Of a stretch of DNA of 64,000 bases, positions 24,773-36,112 are shown piece after piece; position 1 is the first letter of the stretch, and each line of letters opens with the position of its first letter. Origin of the DNA: Caprimulgus europaeus (taxonomy: Eukaryota; Chordata; Aves; Caprimulgiformes; Caprimulgidae). Where the stretch lies: assembly GCA_907165065.1 (NCBI GenBank), contig OU015523.1, positions 125,241,023 to 125,305,022 of the forward strand, given 5' to 3'. The position numbers and the translations under genes were made by a program. Under the pieces are notes generated by a model. It did not search any database, was not told the origin of the DNA, and saw only the letters and a program-made list of their open reading frames with translations.

Positions 24773-25499
24773 CCCAGCATCTGACCTGCTCCCAACCCTT
24801 TGTGAATCCTCAGCTGTGCTGAGCTCCCTCCCCTCTCCAAATGTTCCTCCTGGGATGTAGAAGATGTGGTTTGCTCTGCTCTGTGCTATTTTCTCCTCCA
24901 GAAAAAACTCAACCCCGTATCTAAGCAGCTTCTGAAGAGCCCTTCTGCAAACAGCAGCGAGGACACTCGAGCTCTCTCCATCCCTGGGAGACACAGTTCC
25001 TCCAGCACAGCCCTGGGAGTTCCACAGATGCTGAGAGATCTCAAGAGCCTGATGGAAGGTTTCCACCACTTCTGAAAGGTTTGGGTGTGTTCCATTAAAA
25101 ATGCTCAATTTGGGGGGTTTGGGGTTTTTTTGGTCTGACAAATCCCAGCTCGCTCTTCCTTGGAAGCACCCTGAGGGGTTGGACTGGAGCCTTGGAAGCA
25201 CCCTGAGGGGTTGGGCTGGAGCCTTGAGGACCCAGGGGAACTCTGACTGGGTTTCATAGGCAGCCAAAGGGCTGCATCATCTCAGCCCGGGGTGAGGGAC
25301 ACTGCACAGCTGTCAGGAGGATGTGACCTTTGGGTGGATGCCATGAAAACAGGCGGCTGCTTTGAAGATGTTGAAGGCAGAAGATCTTGAAGCACCGAGA
25401 TTTGGTTTTCATGATGTGGCCTGAGGAGGTTTCTCAGCAGGTTTTTCCATCAGCCACAAGCAAAGAGGTCTCTGCCTCTGCTGCTGCTCCACATCATCA
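24773..25499. other. Unique region with a small direct repeat
   Basis: A duplicated segment, TTGGAAGCACCCTGAGGGGT, occurs at about 25160 and 25193. No gene recognised. Confidence 0.4.
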
Positions 25500-26165
25500 T
25501 GATCATAGAGTCCCTGATTGGTTTGGGTTGGGAGGGACCTTAAAGCTCCTCCAGTCCCAACCCCCTGCCAGCAGCAGGGACACCTTCCACTAGACCAGGT
25601 TGCTCAAAGCCTCAGCCAACCTGGCCTTGAGAAGCTCATGTGGAGCTTCTGGTCCCCCAGCACCCCAAGTCCTTCTCCTCAGGGCTGCTCTCCAGCCATT
25701 CTCCACCCAGCCTGGATCTGTGCTTGGGGTTGCCCTGACCCAGGTGCAGGACCTTGCCCTTGGCCTTGTTGAACTCCATGAGGTTGGCACAGCCCCAGCT
25801 CTCCAGCCTGTCCAGGTCCCTCTGGATGCCATCCCGTCCCTCCAGCGTGTCAACCCACCCACACAGCTTGGTGCCACCAGTAAACTTGCTGGGGGTTCAC
25901 TCCATCCCATTGTTTATCTCAGTGATGAAGATGTTAATGACACTGGTCCCAACATGGACCAGCCAGAGGGATGCCACTTGTCACCAGTCTCCACTTGGAC
26001 ACCAAACCATTGACCACAACTCTTTGAGCCTGACCATCCAGCCAATTCTTTATCCACTGAGTGCTCCATCCATCTGCTCCATACCTCTCCAGCTGAGAGA
26101 CAAGGATATCCTGCAGGACAGTGTCAAACATCTTCCACAAGACACCTCCTCCCCAGTCCCCAGCA
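25500..26165 (-). mobile_element. CR1 LINE composite with reverse-transcriptase part
   Basis: Minus strand shows a CR1 3' end (25500-25630) and, from about 25630 to 26165, decayed ORF2 text including reverse-transcriptase pieces (DTVLQDILVSQLERYGADGW, WIKNWLDGQAQRVVVNG). Stops and a deletion split it. Confidence 0.88.
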
Positions 26166-26797
26166 GATCTTCTTGCCCCAAAATCTGCTTCTTCATGGTT
26201 TGACCCCCCCAGCTGGGGCAAAAAGAAAGAATTGGGGATGTTGGTGCTTCATGGATGCCACCAGCTATGGGACATGGCTGATGTCCCATCCAAGGGCCTG
26301 GTGCTCCTGGAGAAAATTGGATTTCACCAAATTGTTGGGTTTTTTTTCCTCTTCTTCTCTGATTTTTTCCACCTTTTTCCTCAGCACCTTTGAAAAACCC
26401 AAAAATGATGAAACAAAGGAGAAAAAAGCTTTTTTTTCCATTTTCATTAACATTTATCCTGGGAAGAAAGAAACCAAGCAGAAGAGAAGACAACCCCCAG
26501 AGGAACCCCAGCTTTGTTCTCATCACAAGGTCGGGACAAGCTGTTCTCAACCAAAAAAAGAACTGGGAGAAAAAAGAGAAGGAAATAAATCCTCAGTGAT
26601 GGGGGAAATGATTGTCCAGGGCAGCAGATACAGCAGCTCCACCGTGGTGTGGGCAGGATGGGCAGGAGGAACCCACCAAGCCACCCCCTGGGGGTTTTGG
26701 GGTGGGGATGGGGGTCCTGGGGGGTTGTTGGGAGGGTGCAGCATCACATCTCATCCTAGTTCCCATCACCTTCCCTGGAAACAACTGGGAGCACTGG
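26166..26797. other. Unique region, no gene recognised
   Basis: T- and A-rich patches at 26340-26460. No supported exon. Confidence 0.35.
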
Positions 26798-26985
26798 GAT
26801 GATGGTGGTGGTGGTGATGGTGGTGATGGTGATGGTGGTGATGGTGGTGGTGGTGATGGTGATGGTGATGGTGGTGGTGGTGATGGTGGTGATGGTGATG
26901 GTGATGGTGGTGGTGGTGATGGTGGTGACAGTGATGGTGATGGTGGTGATGGTGATGGTGGTGATGGTGACAGTGGTGGCACTGG
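26798..26985. repeat. GGTGAT microsatellite
   Basis: About 30 GGTGAT or GGTGGT hexamers. Confidence 0.96.
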
Positions 26986-27099
26986 GACAGCCCATGGCTG
27001 TGGTGACCAGATCCCACCAGCCCAGCTGGGGATGGGATGGAGAAGCCAAAAAGGTCCAGGAAGGGGTTTGGGAGATCTGGAGTGGGGAAGGATCTGGCC

Positions 27100-27826
27100 T
27101 GGGGTTGGGAAAGGGGAAGGGGAGGGAGGGGGAAGGGGAAGGGGAAGGGGAAGGGGAAGGGGAAGGGGAAGGGGAAGGGGAAGGGGAAGGGGAAGGGGAA
27201 GGGGGAATGGAAAAGGGGGAACAGGAAGGGAAAGGGGAGAAGGGGAAGGAAGGAAGGAAGGAAGGAAGGAAGGAAGGAAGGAAGGAAGGAAGGAAGGAAG
27301 GAAGGAAGGAAGGAAGGAAGGAAGGAAGGAAGGAAGGAAGGAAGGAAGGAAGGAAGGAAGGAAGGAAGGAAGGAAGGAAGGAAGGAGAGGGAAGAGGAAG
27401 GGAAAAAGGGGAAAGGGAAGGATGGGAAAGAGGAAAGGGGAAGGGAAAAGGTGGGAGGGAAAGGGAAGAATGAAGAAGGGGAAGAGGAAGGGGGAAGGGG
27501 AAAGGGGAAGAAAAAGGGAGAAGGAGAGAGAAGGGGAAAGGGGAAGTGGGAAGGGAAAAGGGGGAAGAGAAAATAGGGAAGGGGAAGGGAAAAGGCAGAA
27601 GGGGAAGGAAGAAGGGGGAAGGGGAAAGAAGGGGAAAGGGAAGGATGAGGAAGGGGAAAGGGGAAAAAGAAGGAGAAGGAGGAAGGGGAAAGGGGAAAAA
27701 GAAGGAGAAGGAGGAAGGGGAAAGGGGGAAAGGGAAGAGGGAAGAAGAAAGAAGAGGGGAAGCAGGAAGGGGAAGCAGGAAGGGGAAAGGGGAAGGGGGA
27801 AGGGGGAAGAGGAAGGGGCAGGGGTG
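27100..27826. repeat. Polypurine tract with pure GGAA block
   Basis: Plus strand almost only A and G. GGAAGG units come first, then a pure AAGG run at about 27246-27385, then irregular GGGGAAAGGGGAAG. H-DNA-prone. GGAA runs are also potential ETS-factor platforms. Confidence 0.97.
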
Positions 27827-28158
27827 TGAGGCAGCGCCTTCTCCAGGACCTTGCCCCCAGTGCAGGCTGCAGACTGGTCCCATCAGCAGCTCCCCCCCCT
27901 CCCCGCCGCTCCCCGCGCGTGACAGGGACAGCAGGGACAGCAGGGACACTTCTGCTGGTGCCAGGTCCCGGGGCCACATCCAGCCCTTGTCATGGAACGT
28001 CCCCTGCCTGGTCACATCCATCAGCCGGGCTGCGGGGAGGGGACAGGGACCCGCCCAGAATGTCACTCGGGTGTCCTTGCCCAGCCATGGCCCGGGGACA
28101 TCAGGACCCTCTGTCCCCTCGTGTTCATCGCCCAGACAACGCTTCCCATGGGCCGGGG
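27827..28158. other. Unique GC-rich region, no gene recognised
   Basis: Contains three ACAGCAGGG repeats (27923-27950). No supported gene. Confidence 0.35.
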
Positions 28159-29396
28159 CATTTCACGGGGCACTTGCACGGGGGGAATTTGCACGAGGTG
28201 GTTTGCACGAGGCCGTTTGCACGGGGGCAGCTTGCAGGGGGCATTTGCACGGGGGCAATTTGCACGAGGATTTAGATGGGACAGTTTGCACGGGGCATTT
28301 GCACGGGTCGGTTTGCACGGGGCATTTGCATGGGGGATTTGCACAGGGGTATTTGCATGGGGGATTTGCACGGGGCATTTGCACGGGGGTATTTGCACGG
28401 GGGTATTTGCACGGGGGATTTGCACGGGGCAGTTTGCACGGGGCAGTTTGCACGGGTCGGTTTGCACAGGAGTATTTGCACGGGGGCAGTTTGCAGGGGG
28501 CATTTGCACGGGGGTATTTGCACGAGGATTTAGATGGGACAGTTTGCACAGGGGCATTTGCACGGGGACAATTTGCACAGGGCAGTTTACATGGGGCAAT
28601 TGCACAGGGATTTTGCACGGGTCGGTTTGCACGGGGCATTTGCACGGGGCATTTGCACAGATGATTTGCACGGGGCAGTTTGCACAGGGGATTTGCACAG
28701 ATGATTTGCACGGGGCAGTTTGCACAGGGCATTTGCACGGGGCAGTTTGCACGGGGCAGTTTGCACAGGGCATTTGCACGGGGAAATTGCACAGAGATTT
28801 TGCACAGGGCATTTGCACGAGGATTTAGATGGGACAGTTTGCACAGGGCGTTTGCACTGGGGCAATTTGCACGGGGCAATTTGCACAGATGATTTGCACA
28901 AGGCAGTTTGCACGGGGCAATTTGCACAAGGGCATTTGCACGGGGCATTTTGCACGGGGGCATTTGCACAGGGCATTTGCACGGGGTATTTGCACGGGGC
29001 AGTTTGCACAGGGGTATTTGCACGAGGATTTAGATGGGACAGTTTGCACGGGGGATTTGCACGGGGCATTTGCACGGGGGCAATTTGCACAGGGGTATTT
29101 GCATGGGGCAGTTTGCACGGGGCATTTGCACAGGGGCAGTTTGCACAGGGTATTTGCACGGGGCATTTGCACGGGGCAATTTGCACGGGGGATTTGCACG
29201 GGGCATTTTGCACGGGGGCAGTTTGCACGAGGATTTAGATGGGACAGTTTGCACGGGGCATTTGCACGGGGCAATTTGCACGGGGGTATTTGCACAGGGG
29301 TATTTGCACGGGGGTATTTGCACAGGGGTATTTGCACGGGGGTATTTGCACGGGGGATTTGCACAGGGGTATTTGCACGGGGGTATTTGCACACTA
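28159..29396. repeat. TTTGCACGGGGCA minisatellite, higher-order
   Basis: About 90 units of 13-15 bp. The marker CACGAGGATTTAGATGGGAC recurs at about 28264, 28521, 28817, 29021 and 29227, giving higher-order blocks of 205-296 bp. ORFs run on both strands because units lack stops. Confidence 0.96.
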
Positions 29397-30189
29397 TTAA
29401 AACCCCGCAGAAGGGAGCAGATCGGGATTATCCAGGCAATGGACCCCCAAAAATCAATGCCAGGTGGCGGCGGGGGGGGGCTGATGGGTGACACTGAGGT
29501 GACACTGAGGTGACACTGAGGTGACACGCTGCACCAAGCCATCGTCTTGTTGAACAAACCCTGAGGTGATGTGGGGTTGGTGGCACCAACACACGTGGGA
29601 ATGGGTTTTCTGGGTGTCCTCTGCCCCAGCTGGGCCACCCTCAGCACAGGGGACATCCCATCCTGGCAGTGGGGACAGGGGTCCCATGGGAGAAAAGCCA
29701 TCTCCTGAGGTTTGGGACATCCATCGCTTCAGTGGGGTGTGGGAAACGTCCCCTCCACCTCCTGTCCCCAGTGTCCCCAGCTCTGAAGGGAGACCAAGTG
29801 AGCACTCAACTGGGGAACCTGCTTGTCCCAGTGTGTCACCTCTCCAAAGCCACCACGAGCATCCCCAAGGGAGGGGACAAGGCACCAAAAACCACTTCCC
29901 AAAGGTCTCCATCCCAAAGGTCTCCATCCCAAAGGTCTCCTTCCAAACCCTTCCCAAAGGTCTCCTTCCTAATCCAGTTGCCTCCAACCACATCCTATGT
30001 GCAGGGAGGAGATCAGCCCCCTCCAGGGTGACCAAATCATGTCCCCTTGGGTGACAGCCTTGCTCCTCACCATGCTCTGAGGCTTCTTGGGGTGGGGAAC
30101 AGCAGGGATGAGGTGTCCAGGGGTAGTGGGGGGACTCTGTGACCTCCTGGGCTGTGGAAGGGACCTGTCACCCCGGAGCATCCCTGGAG
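29397..30189. other. Unique region with short tandem repeats
   Basis: Contains four TGACACTGAGG units near 29490 and five AAAGGTCTCC units near 29907-29970. No gene recognised. Confidence 0.4.
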
Positions 30190-30366
30190 CATAGAATCAT
30201 GGAATTTATTGGGTTGGAAGGGACCATTCAAGGTCACCTACTCCAACCCTCTGCAGTGACAGGGACATCTTCAACCAGACCAGGTTGCTCACAGCCCCAT
30301 CCAACCTGGCCTTGAATATCTCCAGGGATGGGGCTTCCACCACCTCTCTGGGCAACCTGGGCCAGT
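30190..30366 (-). mobile_element. CR1 LINE 3'-end fragment
   Basis: Minus-oriented terminus: AGAATCATGGAATTTATTGG, ACCAGACCAGGTTGCTCA, TCCAACCTGGCCTTGAA. Confidence 0.92.
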
Positions 30367-30371
30367 GAACA

Positions 30372-30452
30372 TATCTGGAGCATCCTGGAGCATCTCTGGA
30401 GCATCCTGGAGCATCCTGGAGCATCCTGGAGCATCTTCAGAACATCTGTGGA
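30372..30452. repeat. GGAGCATCCT short tandem repeat
   Basis: About eight 10-15 bp units lie between two CR1 fragments of opposite orientation. Confidence 0.85.
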
Positions 30453-30457
30453 GCATC

Positions 30458-30607
30458 TCTGGCTGCTCCTCCCTGGAAGTGTTCTGGGCCAGGTTGGCTG
30501 AGGCTTTGAGCAACCTGGTCTAGTGGAAGGTGTCCCTGCTGCTGGCAGGGGGGTTGGGACTGGAGGAGCTTTGAGGTCCCTTCCCACCCAAACCTCTCCA
30601 TGACTCT
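30458..30607 (+). mobile_element. CR1 LINE 3'-end fragment
   Basis: Contains GGCTGCTCCTCCCTGGAAGT and GTCTAGTGGAAGGTGTCCC, and ends near TCTCCATGACTCTG. Confidence 0.93.
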
Positions 30608-30765
30608 GTCACCCCACCCCTTGGCCATCCCCTGCCCCCCGGGATGACCAGCCCATCCCACCACAGCGCGTGGGGGCTCTGTCCCCTCCCCATTGTCACC
30701 CCTGGGCGTCTCCCAGGTGGGCACCAACCCCCCAGGGTGGACACCCCACGCTGAGCCCGGGTGGG

Positions 30766-30832
30766 TTTGTCACGGGTGGGTTTGTCACGGGTAGGTTTGT
30801 CACGGGTGGGTTCGTCACGGGTGGGTTCGGTT
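30766..30832. repeat. GGGTTTGTCACGGGT tandem repeat
   Basis: Five units of about 15 bp. Confidence 0.88.
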
Positions 30833-30890
30833 TGTCACCCGTGGGGACAGCGCGGTGGCACACGGGGCTGGCGGAGCTGCCGGGCTCGCA

Positions 30891-30904
30891 GGTAACCATG
30901 GAAA
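30891..30904. promoter_or_regulatory. RFX X-box (GTAACCATGGAAAC)
   Basis: The near-palindrome GTAACC-AT-GGAAAC fits the RFX X-box consensus (GTNRCC and RGNAAC half-sites with a 2-bp spacer). It sits in a CpG-rich 130-bp patch. RFX sites mark promoters and enhancers of ciliary genes; no target gene is visible. Confidence 0.45.
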
Positions 30905-31027
30905 CCTCCCGGCGGGGGCCGCGCCAGAAAGGGCCAATTCAGCGGGATTCTCCTCAAAACGCTGCTGGGGACGGCGGGAGCGCGAGCCGGGGGCACGGGA
31001 ACCCCTCCCTGCCCCCCGCTTTGTGCT

Positions 31028-31765
31028 TCTTCCTTCTTCCTTTTGCTTTTCTCTTGTTTCTTTTCTTCTTTTCTCTTTTTTTCACTTTTCTTTTTATTTT
31101 TTACCTTTTCCCTATTTTCTTTTTTCCTCTTTCGTTTTTCTTTTTTTCATTTTCCTTTTTTCTTTTTTCTTTTCTCTTTTCTCCTCCATTCTTTTTACTT
31201 TTATCTTTTTTCCTTTTTCTTTTTTCTTTTTTATTTTTTACCTTTTTCTTTTTCTTTGCCTTTTTATTTTATCTTCTGTCTTTTATCTTTTTCCTTTCTT
31301 TTTTCCTTTTTGTTTTACCTTTTTTTACCTTTTTCCTTTTTCTTTTTTCTTTCCCCTTTTTCTTTTATCTTTTTTATCTTTTTCCTTTCCCTTTTCTTTT
31401 TACTTTTACCTTTTTTTACCTTTTTCTTTTTTCGTTTCCCATTTTCTTTTATCTTTTTTCTTTTTTTCTATTTTTCTTTTTTTACCTTTTCCTTTTTCTT
31501 TTTACTTTTATCTTTTTTACCTTCTTCTTTTTAATTTATTTTTCTTCTTATTTATTTTTTCCTTTTTTCTTCTTTTACCTTTTTTATTTTTATTTTTATT
31601 TATTTATATTTTTTCCTTTTTCCTTATTTTTTTCTTTTCTTTTTTTTTTTATTCTTAGGGGTTTTTTTCCTTTTTTTTTCTTTTTCCTTTTTTTGCCTTT
31701 TTTCTTTTTCCTTTTTTTCCCCTTTTTTTCCCTTCTTCTTTCTCCTTTTTTCTCTCTCCCCACCA
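31028..31765. repeat. CTTTTT polypyrimidine tract
   Basis: T-dominated C/T tract of about 740 bp with scattered A, especially 31510-31625. Confidence 0.97.
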
Positions 31766-31782
31766 CACTGAACGCCCGAACA

Positions 31783-32240
31783 CCACCACCCCAGTGACTC
31801 CCACCGCACCCCAGTGACTCCCACCACCCCAGTGACTCCCACCCCAGTGACTCCCACCGCACCCCAGTGACTCCCACCACCCCAGTGACTCCCCCCGCAC
31901 CCCAGTCACTCCCACCGCACCCCAGCGACTCCCACCACAACCCAGTGACTCCCATCACCCCCCAGTGACTCCCACCACCCCCCAGTGACTCCCACCGCAC
32001 ACCAGTGACTCCCATCACCCCCCAGTGACTCCCACCAACCCAGTGGCTCCCACCGCACACCAGTGACTCCCACCACTCCCCAGTGACTCCCACCGCACCC
32101 CAGCGACTCCCACCACAACCCAGTGACTCCCACCGCACCCCAGTGACTCCCATCACCCCAGTGACTCCCACCACCCCCCAGTGACTCCCACCGCACCCCA
32201 GTGACTCCCCCCGCACCCCAGCTCCACCCCCAGCTCCACC
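31783..32240. repeat. CCAGTGACTCCCACCGCAC minisatellite
   Basis: About 24 units of 15-21 bp, followed by three CAGCTCCACCC units. Confidence 0.95.
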
Positions 32241-32504
32241 CCCAGCTCCTCGTGCACACGCGTGTGCGCGTGTCCGGGCAGGCTGAGCCCAGCTCCAGCT
32301 CCAGCTCCTCCTGCTCTGTCCCTCTGGGGGGGTCTCCCAAGGGCTGGAATTGAGGGGAAACGGGGATTTGCCAGTGGCGGTGACCCACATGTGTGACAGG
32401 AGGTGACAGCCAGATGCCACCTGGGTTTCATTCTCCGTGGGTGGAAGGAGAAGCAGCGTCGTGTCTGTGTCTCTAAGGACACCAAGCCAGTGCGGGAGCA
32501 GCAG

Positions 32505-32695
32505 CCCCGGGCCACGCTGAGTCAGCAATTCTAGAGATTTCATCTATATTTATCTCTATTTTCTATAGATCTGCGTGTCCCGCGTGGCAGCCGCGTCCCT
32601 GGGGGGTCCCATCCTGCTTCCTGGGTGCTGATCCCTGCCTCGCACCCAGCCCCGGGGCCATATTTATGTTTAATTAAGTTCCAGTTGGTGCTGGT
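32505..32695. promoter_or_regulatory. AT-rich element with MARE/NF-E2 and GATA sites
   Basis: CGCTGAGTCAGCA (32515-32527) matches the T-MARE in 12 of 13 positions and contains an AP-1/NF-E2 core. AGATAA on the minus strand (32550-32555) is a GATA site. CATATTTATG and TTTAATTAAG follow near 32660. An AT-rich, motif-dense island in GC-rich repeats suggests an enhancer, but this is not proven. Confidence 0.4.
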
Positions 32696-32705
32696 TTGGT
32701 GGAAC

Positions 32706-33352
32706 CAAGCTCAGCTCCTCCCCGCAGTGACCCCACGCAGGTGGGTGGGATGAGGACCCCACCAGCACCCACCCAGCTCCTCCCCGCAGTGACCCCACGG
32801 AGGTGGGTGGGATGAGGACCCCACCAGCACCCACCCAGCTCATCCCCGCAGGGACCCCACCAGCACCCACCCAGCTCCTCCCCGCAGTGACCCCACGCAG
32901 GTGGGTGGGATGAGGACCCCACCAGCACCCACCCAGCTCCTCCCCGCAGTGACCCCACGGAGGTGGGTGGGATGAGGACCCCACCAGCACCCACCCAGCT
33001 CATCCCCGCAGGGACCCCACCAGCACCCACCCAGCTCCTCCCCGCAGTGACCCCACGCAGGTGGGTGGGATGAGGACCCCACCAGCACCCACCCAGCTCC
33101 TCCCCGCAGTGACCCCACGCAGGTGGGTGGGATGAGGACCCCACCAGCACCCACCCAGCTCCTCCCCACAGTGACCCCACGCAGGTGGGTGGGATGAGGA
33201 CCCCACCAGCACCCACCCAGCTCCTCCCCACAGTGACCCCACGCAGGTGGGTGGGATGAGGACCCCGCCAGCACCCACCCAGCTCCTCCCCGCAGTGACC
33301 CCACGCAGGTGGGTGGGATGAGGACCCCACCAGCACCCACCCAGCTGCTCTG
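32706..33352. repeat. 61-bp minisatellite with splice-site-like units
   Basis: Nine 61-bp units plus two 37-bp variants. Each full unit has CTCCTCCCCGCAG followed by TGACCCCACGCAG and GTGGGTGGGATGAGG, resembling an acceptor, a 13-nt insert and a donor on the plus strand. Confidence 0.95.
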
Positions 33353-33457
33353 GACCAGAACCCCCCCCCGCCCTGCTCCACCACAGGGTGCTGGTCCCAT
33401 GTGTCCCCTGGGTGTCATGGTGTTGTCCCCACCAGCTCCCCCGGTGCTGAGACCCCA

Positions 33458-34120
33458 ACACCCATCACCAGCCCTCAGCACCCTGAGCCCCCCAAGCCCC
33501 TGACACCCATCATCAGCACCCAGCCCCCCGAGACCCCAACATCCATCACTGGCACTCAACACTGAGCCCCCCCAGTCCTCAGCACCCATCTCTGGCACCC
33601 AGCCACCGAGTCCCCCAAACCCCCCAAGTCCCTGACATCCATCACTGACACTGAGCCCCCCAAGCCCCCCGAGACCCCAAGCCCCTGACACCCATCACTG
33701 ACACTGAGCCCCCCAAGCCCCCTGAGCCCCTCAACCCCCTGACACCCACCACCTATCACTGAGCCCCCCAAGCCCCCTGAGCCCCCCAAGCCCCCTGAGC
33801 CCCCCAAGCCCTCGACACCCATCACTGACACCGAGCCCCCCAAGCCCTCTGAGCCCCCCAAGCCCCTGACCCCCATCACCTATCACTGAGCCCCCCAAGC
33901 CCCCCGAGACCCCAAGCCCCTGACCCCCATCACCTATCACTGAGCCCCCACAAGCCCCCTGAGCCCCCCAAGCCCCTGACACCCATCACTGACACTGAGC
34001 CCCCCAAGCCCCCTGAGCCCCTCAACCCCCTGACACCCACCACCTATCACTGAGCCCCCCAAGCCCCCTGAGCCCTTCAAGCCCCCTGAGCCCCCCAAGC
34101 CCTATCGGTAGCACGAAACC
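33458..34120. repeat. GAGCCCCCCAAGCCCC minisatellite
   Basis: Units of 15-50 bp built from GAGCCCCCCAAGCCCC, TGACACCCATCACTGACACT and ACCTATCACT parts. Confidence 0.94.
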
Positions 34121-34515
34121 CCTGAGCCCCCCGACCCCTCAGCACCCATCACCAACACCCAGCACCGAGCCCCCCCGGCACTGCCAGCACCCCATGGGAG
34201 TCAGGAGAGGTGGGACCTCCCCCCATCCCATGGGACCCCCCCTTCCCCCGGGGCACAACCCGCCTCTGCACGCACCCCCCCCCGGCTCCCCCGCACCCAC
34301 ATTTATTCCCTTATTTCAATTTCTTTTATTTTTCTTATTCAGCAGCGCGTGGGAGGGTGCTGGGGAGGGGGGAGGGGAGCGCGGGGACCCGCGGGGGGAG
34401 CGCGGGGATTCGGGATGGGGGGAGAAAAGGCTTCGAGAAACGGGGTCCTTCCCCCCCCCATCGCTCTGAACCCCCCCCCCCCCCCCCAGGGGCTTTTCTC
34501 CCCCTTGCCCACTAT
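34121..34515. other. GC-rich region, no gene recognised
   Basis: CpG-rich with C runs (34272-34281 and 34472-34487) and GGGGAGCGCGGGGA text. Confidence 0.4.
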
Positions 34516-34890
34516 GGAGAATAAATAGTAAAATAAAATAAAATAAAATAAAATAAAATAAAATAAAATAAAATTAAATTAAATTAAATTAAATTAAATT
34601 AAATTAAATTAAATTAAATTAAATTAAATTAAATTAATAAAAACTTAAAATAAAATAGGAAAATAAAATTTAAAAAGATTAAATGAAATCAAAATAATAA
34701 ATAAATGAATAAAAAAATAAATAAAATAATTTAATAAAATAATAAAAATATTAAAAAATAAAATAATAAAATTTAAAATAAAAAAGGAAAATAAAATAAA
34801 ATAAAATAAAATAAAATAAAATAAAATAAAATAAAATAAAATAAAATAAAATAAAATAAAATTTAAAAAATAATTTTAAAAATGAAATAA
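34516..34890. repeat. AAAAT/AAATT pentanucleotide AT-rich array
   Basis: TAAAA units flank a run of about 15 AAATT units and irregular A/T sequence. Sharp contrast with the GC-rich surroundings. An AATAAA-containing stretch (34519-34525) begins it. Confidence 0.97.
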
Positions 34891-35428
34891 AAATCAAGGC
34901 TGGGAAAAAGGTGGGAGGGAAAGAAAAAGGGGTGGAAAAAAAATGTGAGAGCACCTGAAAACAAAAAGCTGGTGACAGTTTAATGGGGCTGCTGATGAAA
35001 TAATGAGTGTTTGACAGTGTCTGCGCTGCTCTCCAAACTGGGAGCTGATCGTCTGCCCAGTTTGTCCCTGCGGGGGGGGAGAGGCGCGGTGGGGTGTCGG
35101 GGGCTGAGCTGATGGGGTAGACATGGGGGGCACGGCATGGGGGGGACCCGTGGGGACAAGCTCTGTGGGTGCCATGGGATGGGTGCAGGCTGCTGGAGTC
35201 ACCCATCTGCCCCTTAGGGCACCCAAAATGAGGAGGGTGAAGGTGGGGTGACCCCCCCCCACACCCACCCAAGAGGCAGCAGCTCCAGTCTGGGTGCACG
35301 AAGCCTCCCCCCCCCTCACTCCTGGCTGTCCCCAGGGACCTTTGGGGACATCGGACCCAGGGCACAGCACAGAGGTGGCACCTCCTCAACTGGGGGTTCC
35401 TGGTGCTGGCTGACAAGGGAGCCAATAC
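34891..35428. other. Unique region, no gene recognised
   Basis: No supported exon or known transposon. Confidence 0.35.
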
Positions 35429-36112
35429 AGGCAGCACCCAGAACTGGCAGCACCCAATTCAGGCAGCACCCTGGGCAGGCAGCACCCAGAGCAGGCAGCA
35501 CCCAGAGCTGGCAGCACCCAGGGCAGGCAGCACCCAGAGCTGGCAGCACCCAGAGCTGGCAGCACCCAGAGCAGGGAGCCCCTAGAACAGGCAGCACTCA
35601 ATATAGGCAGGACCCAGAGCAGGCAGCACCCAGAGCAGGCAGCACCCAGAGCAGGCAGCACCCAATACAGGCAGCACCCAGAGCAGGCAGCACCCAGAGC
35701 TGGCAGCACCCAATTCAGGCAGCACCCAATACAGGCAGCACCCAGAGCAGGCAGCACCCAGAGCTGGCAGCACCCAGAGCAGGCAGCACCCAATACAGGC
35801 TGCACCCAGAGCAGGCAGCACCCTGGGCAGGTATCACCCAATTCAGGCTGCACCCAGAGCAGGCAGCACCCAGAGCTGGCAGCACCCAGAGCTGGCAGCA
35901 CCCAGAGCAGGCAGCACCCAATACAGGCAGCACCCTGGGCAGGTAGCACCCAGGGCAGGCAGCACCCAATACAGGCAGCACCCAGAGCTGGCAGCACCCA
36001 GAGATGGCAGCACCCAATACAGGCAGCACCCAATACAGGCAGCACCCAGAACTGGCAGCACCCAGATCAGGCAGCACCCAGAGCTGGCAGCACCCAGAGC
36101 AGGCAGCACTTG
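35429..36112. repeat. CAGGCAGCACCCAGAGC minisatellite
   Basis: About 36 units of 18-19 bp alternating CAGAGCAGG, CAGAGCTGG, CAATACAGG and CTGGGCAGG inserts. Confidence 0.96.

Noticed and set aside
26756..28066. ORFs of 400 or more codons over the purine tract
   Set aside because: Lys/Glu/Gly and Phe/Pro/Ser runs are direct translations of GGAA and GGGAAG units.
28159..29513. Overlapping ORFs rich in FARGICTG or ANAPCK
   Set aside because: Open on both strands and in several frames because the 13-15 bp unit has no stops. Repeat artefact.
34516..34890. Processed pseudogene poly(A) tail
   Set aside because: The A-rich stretch is a pentanucleotide array with no cDNA-like sequence before it.
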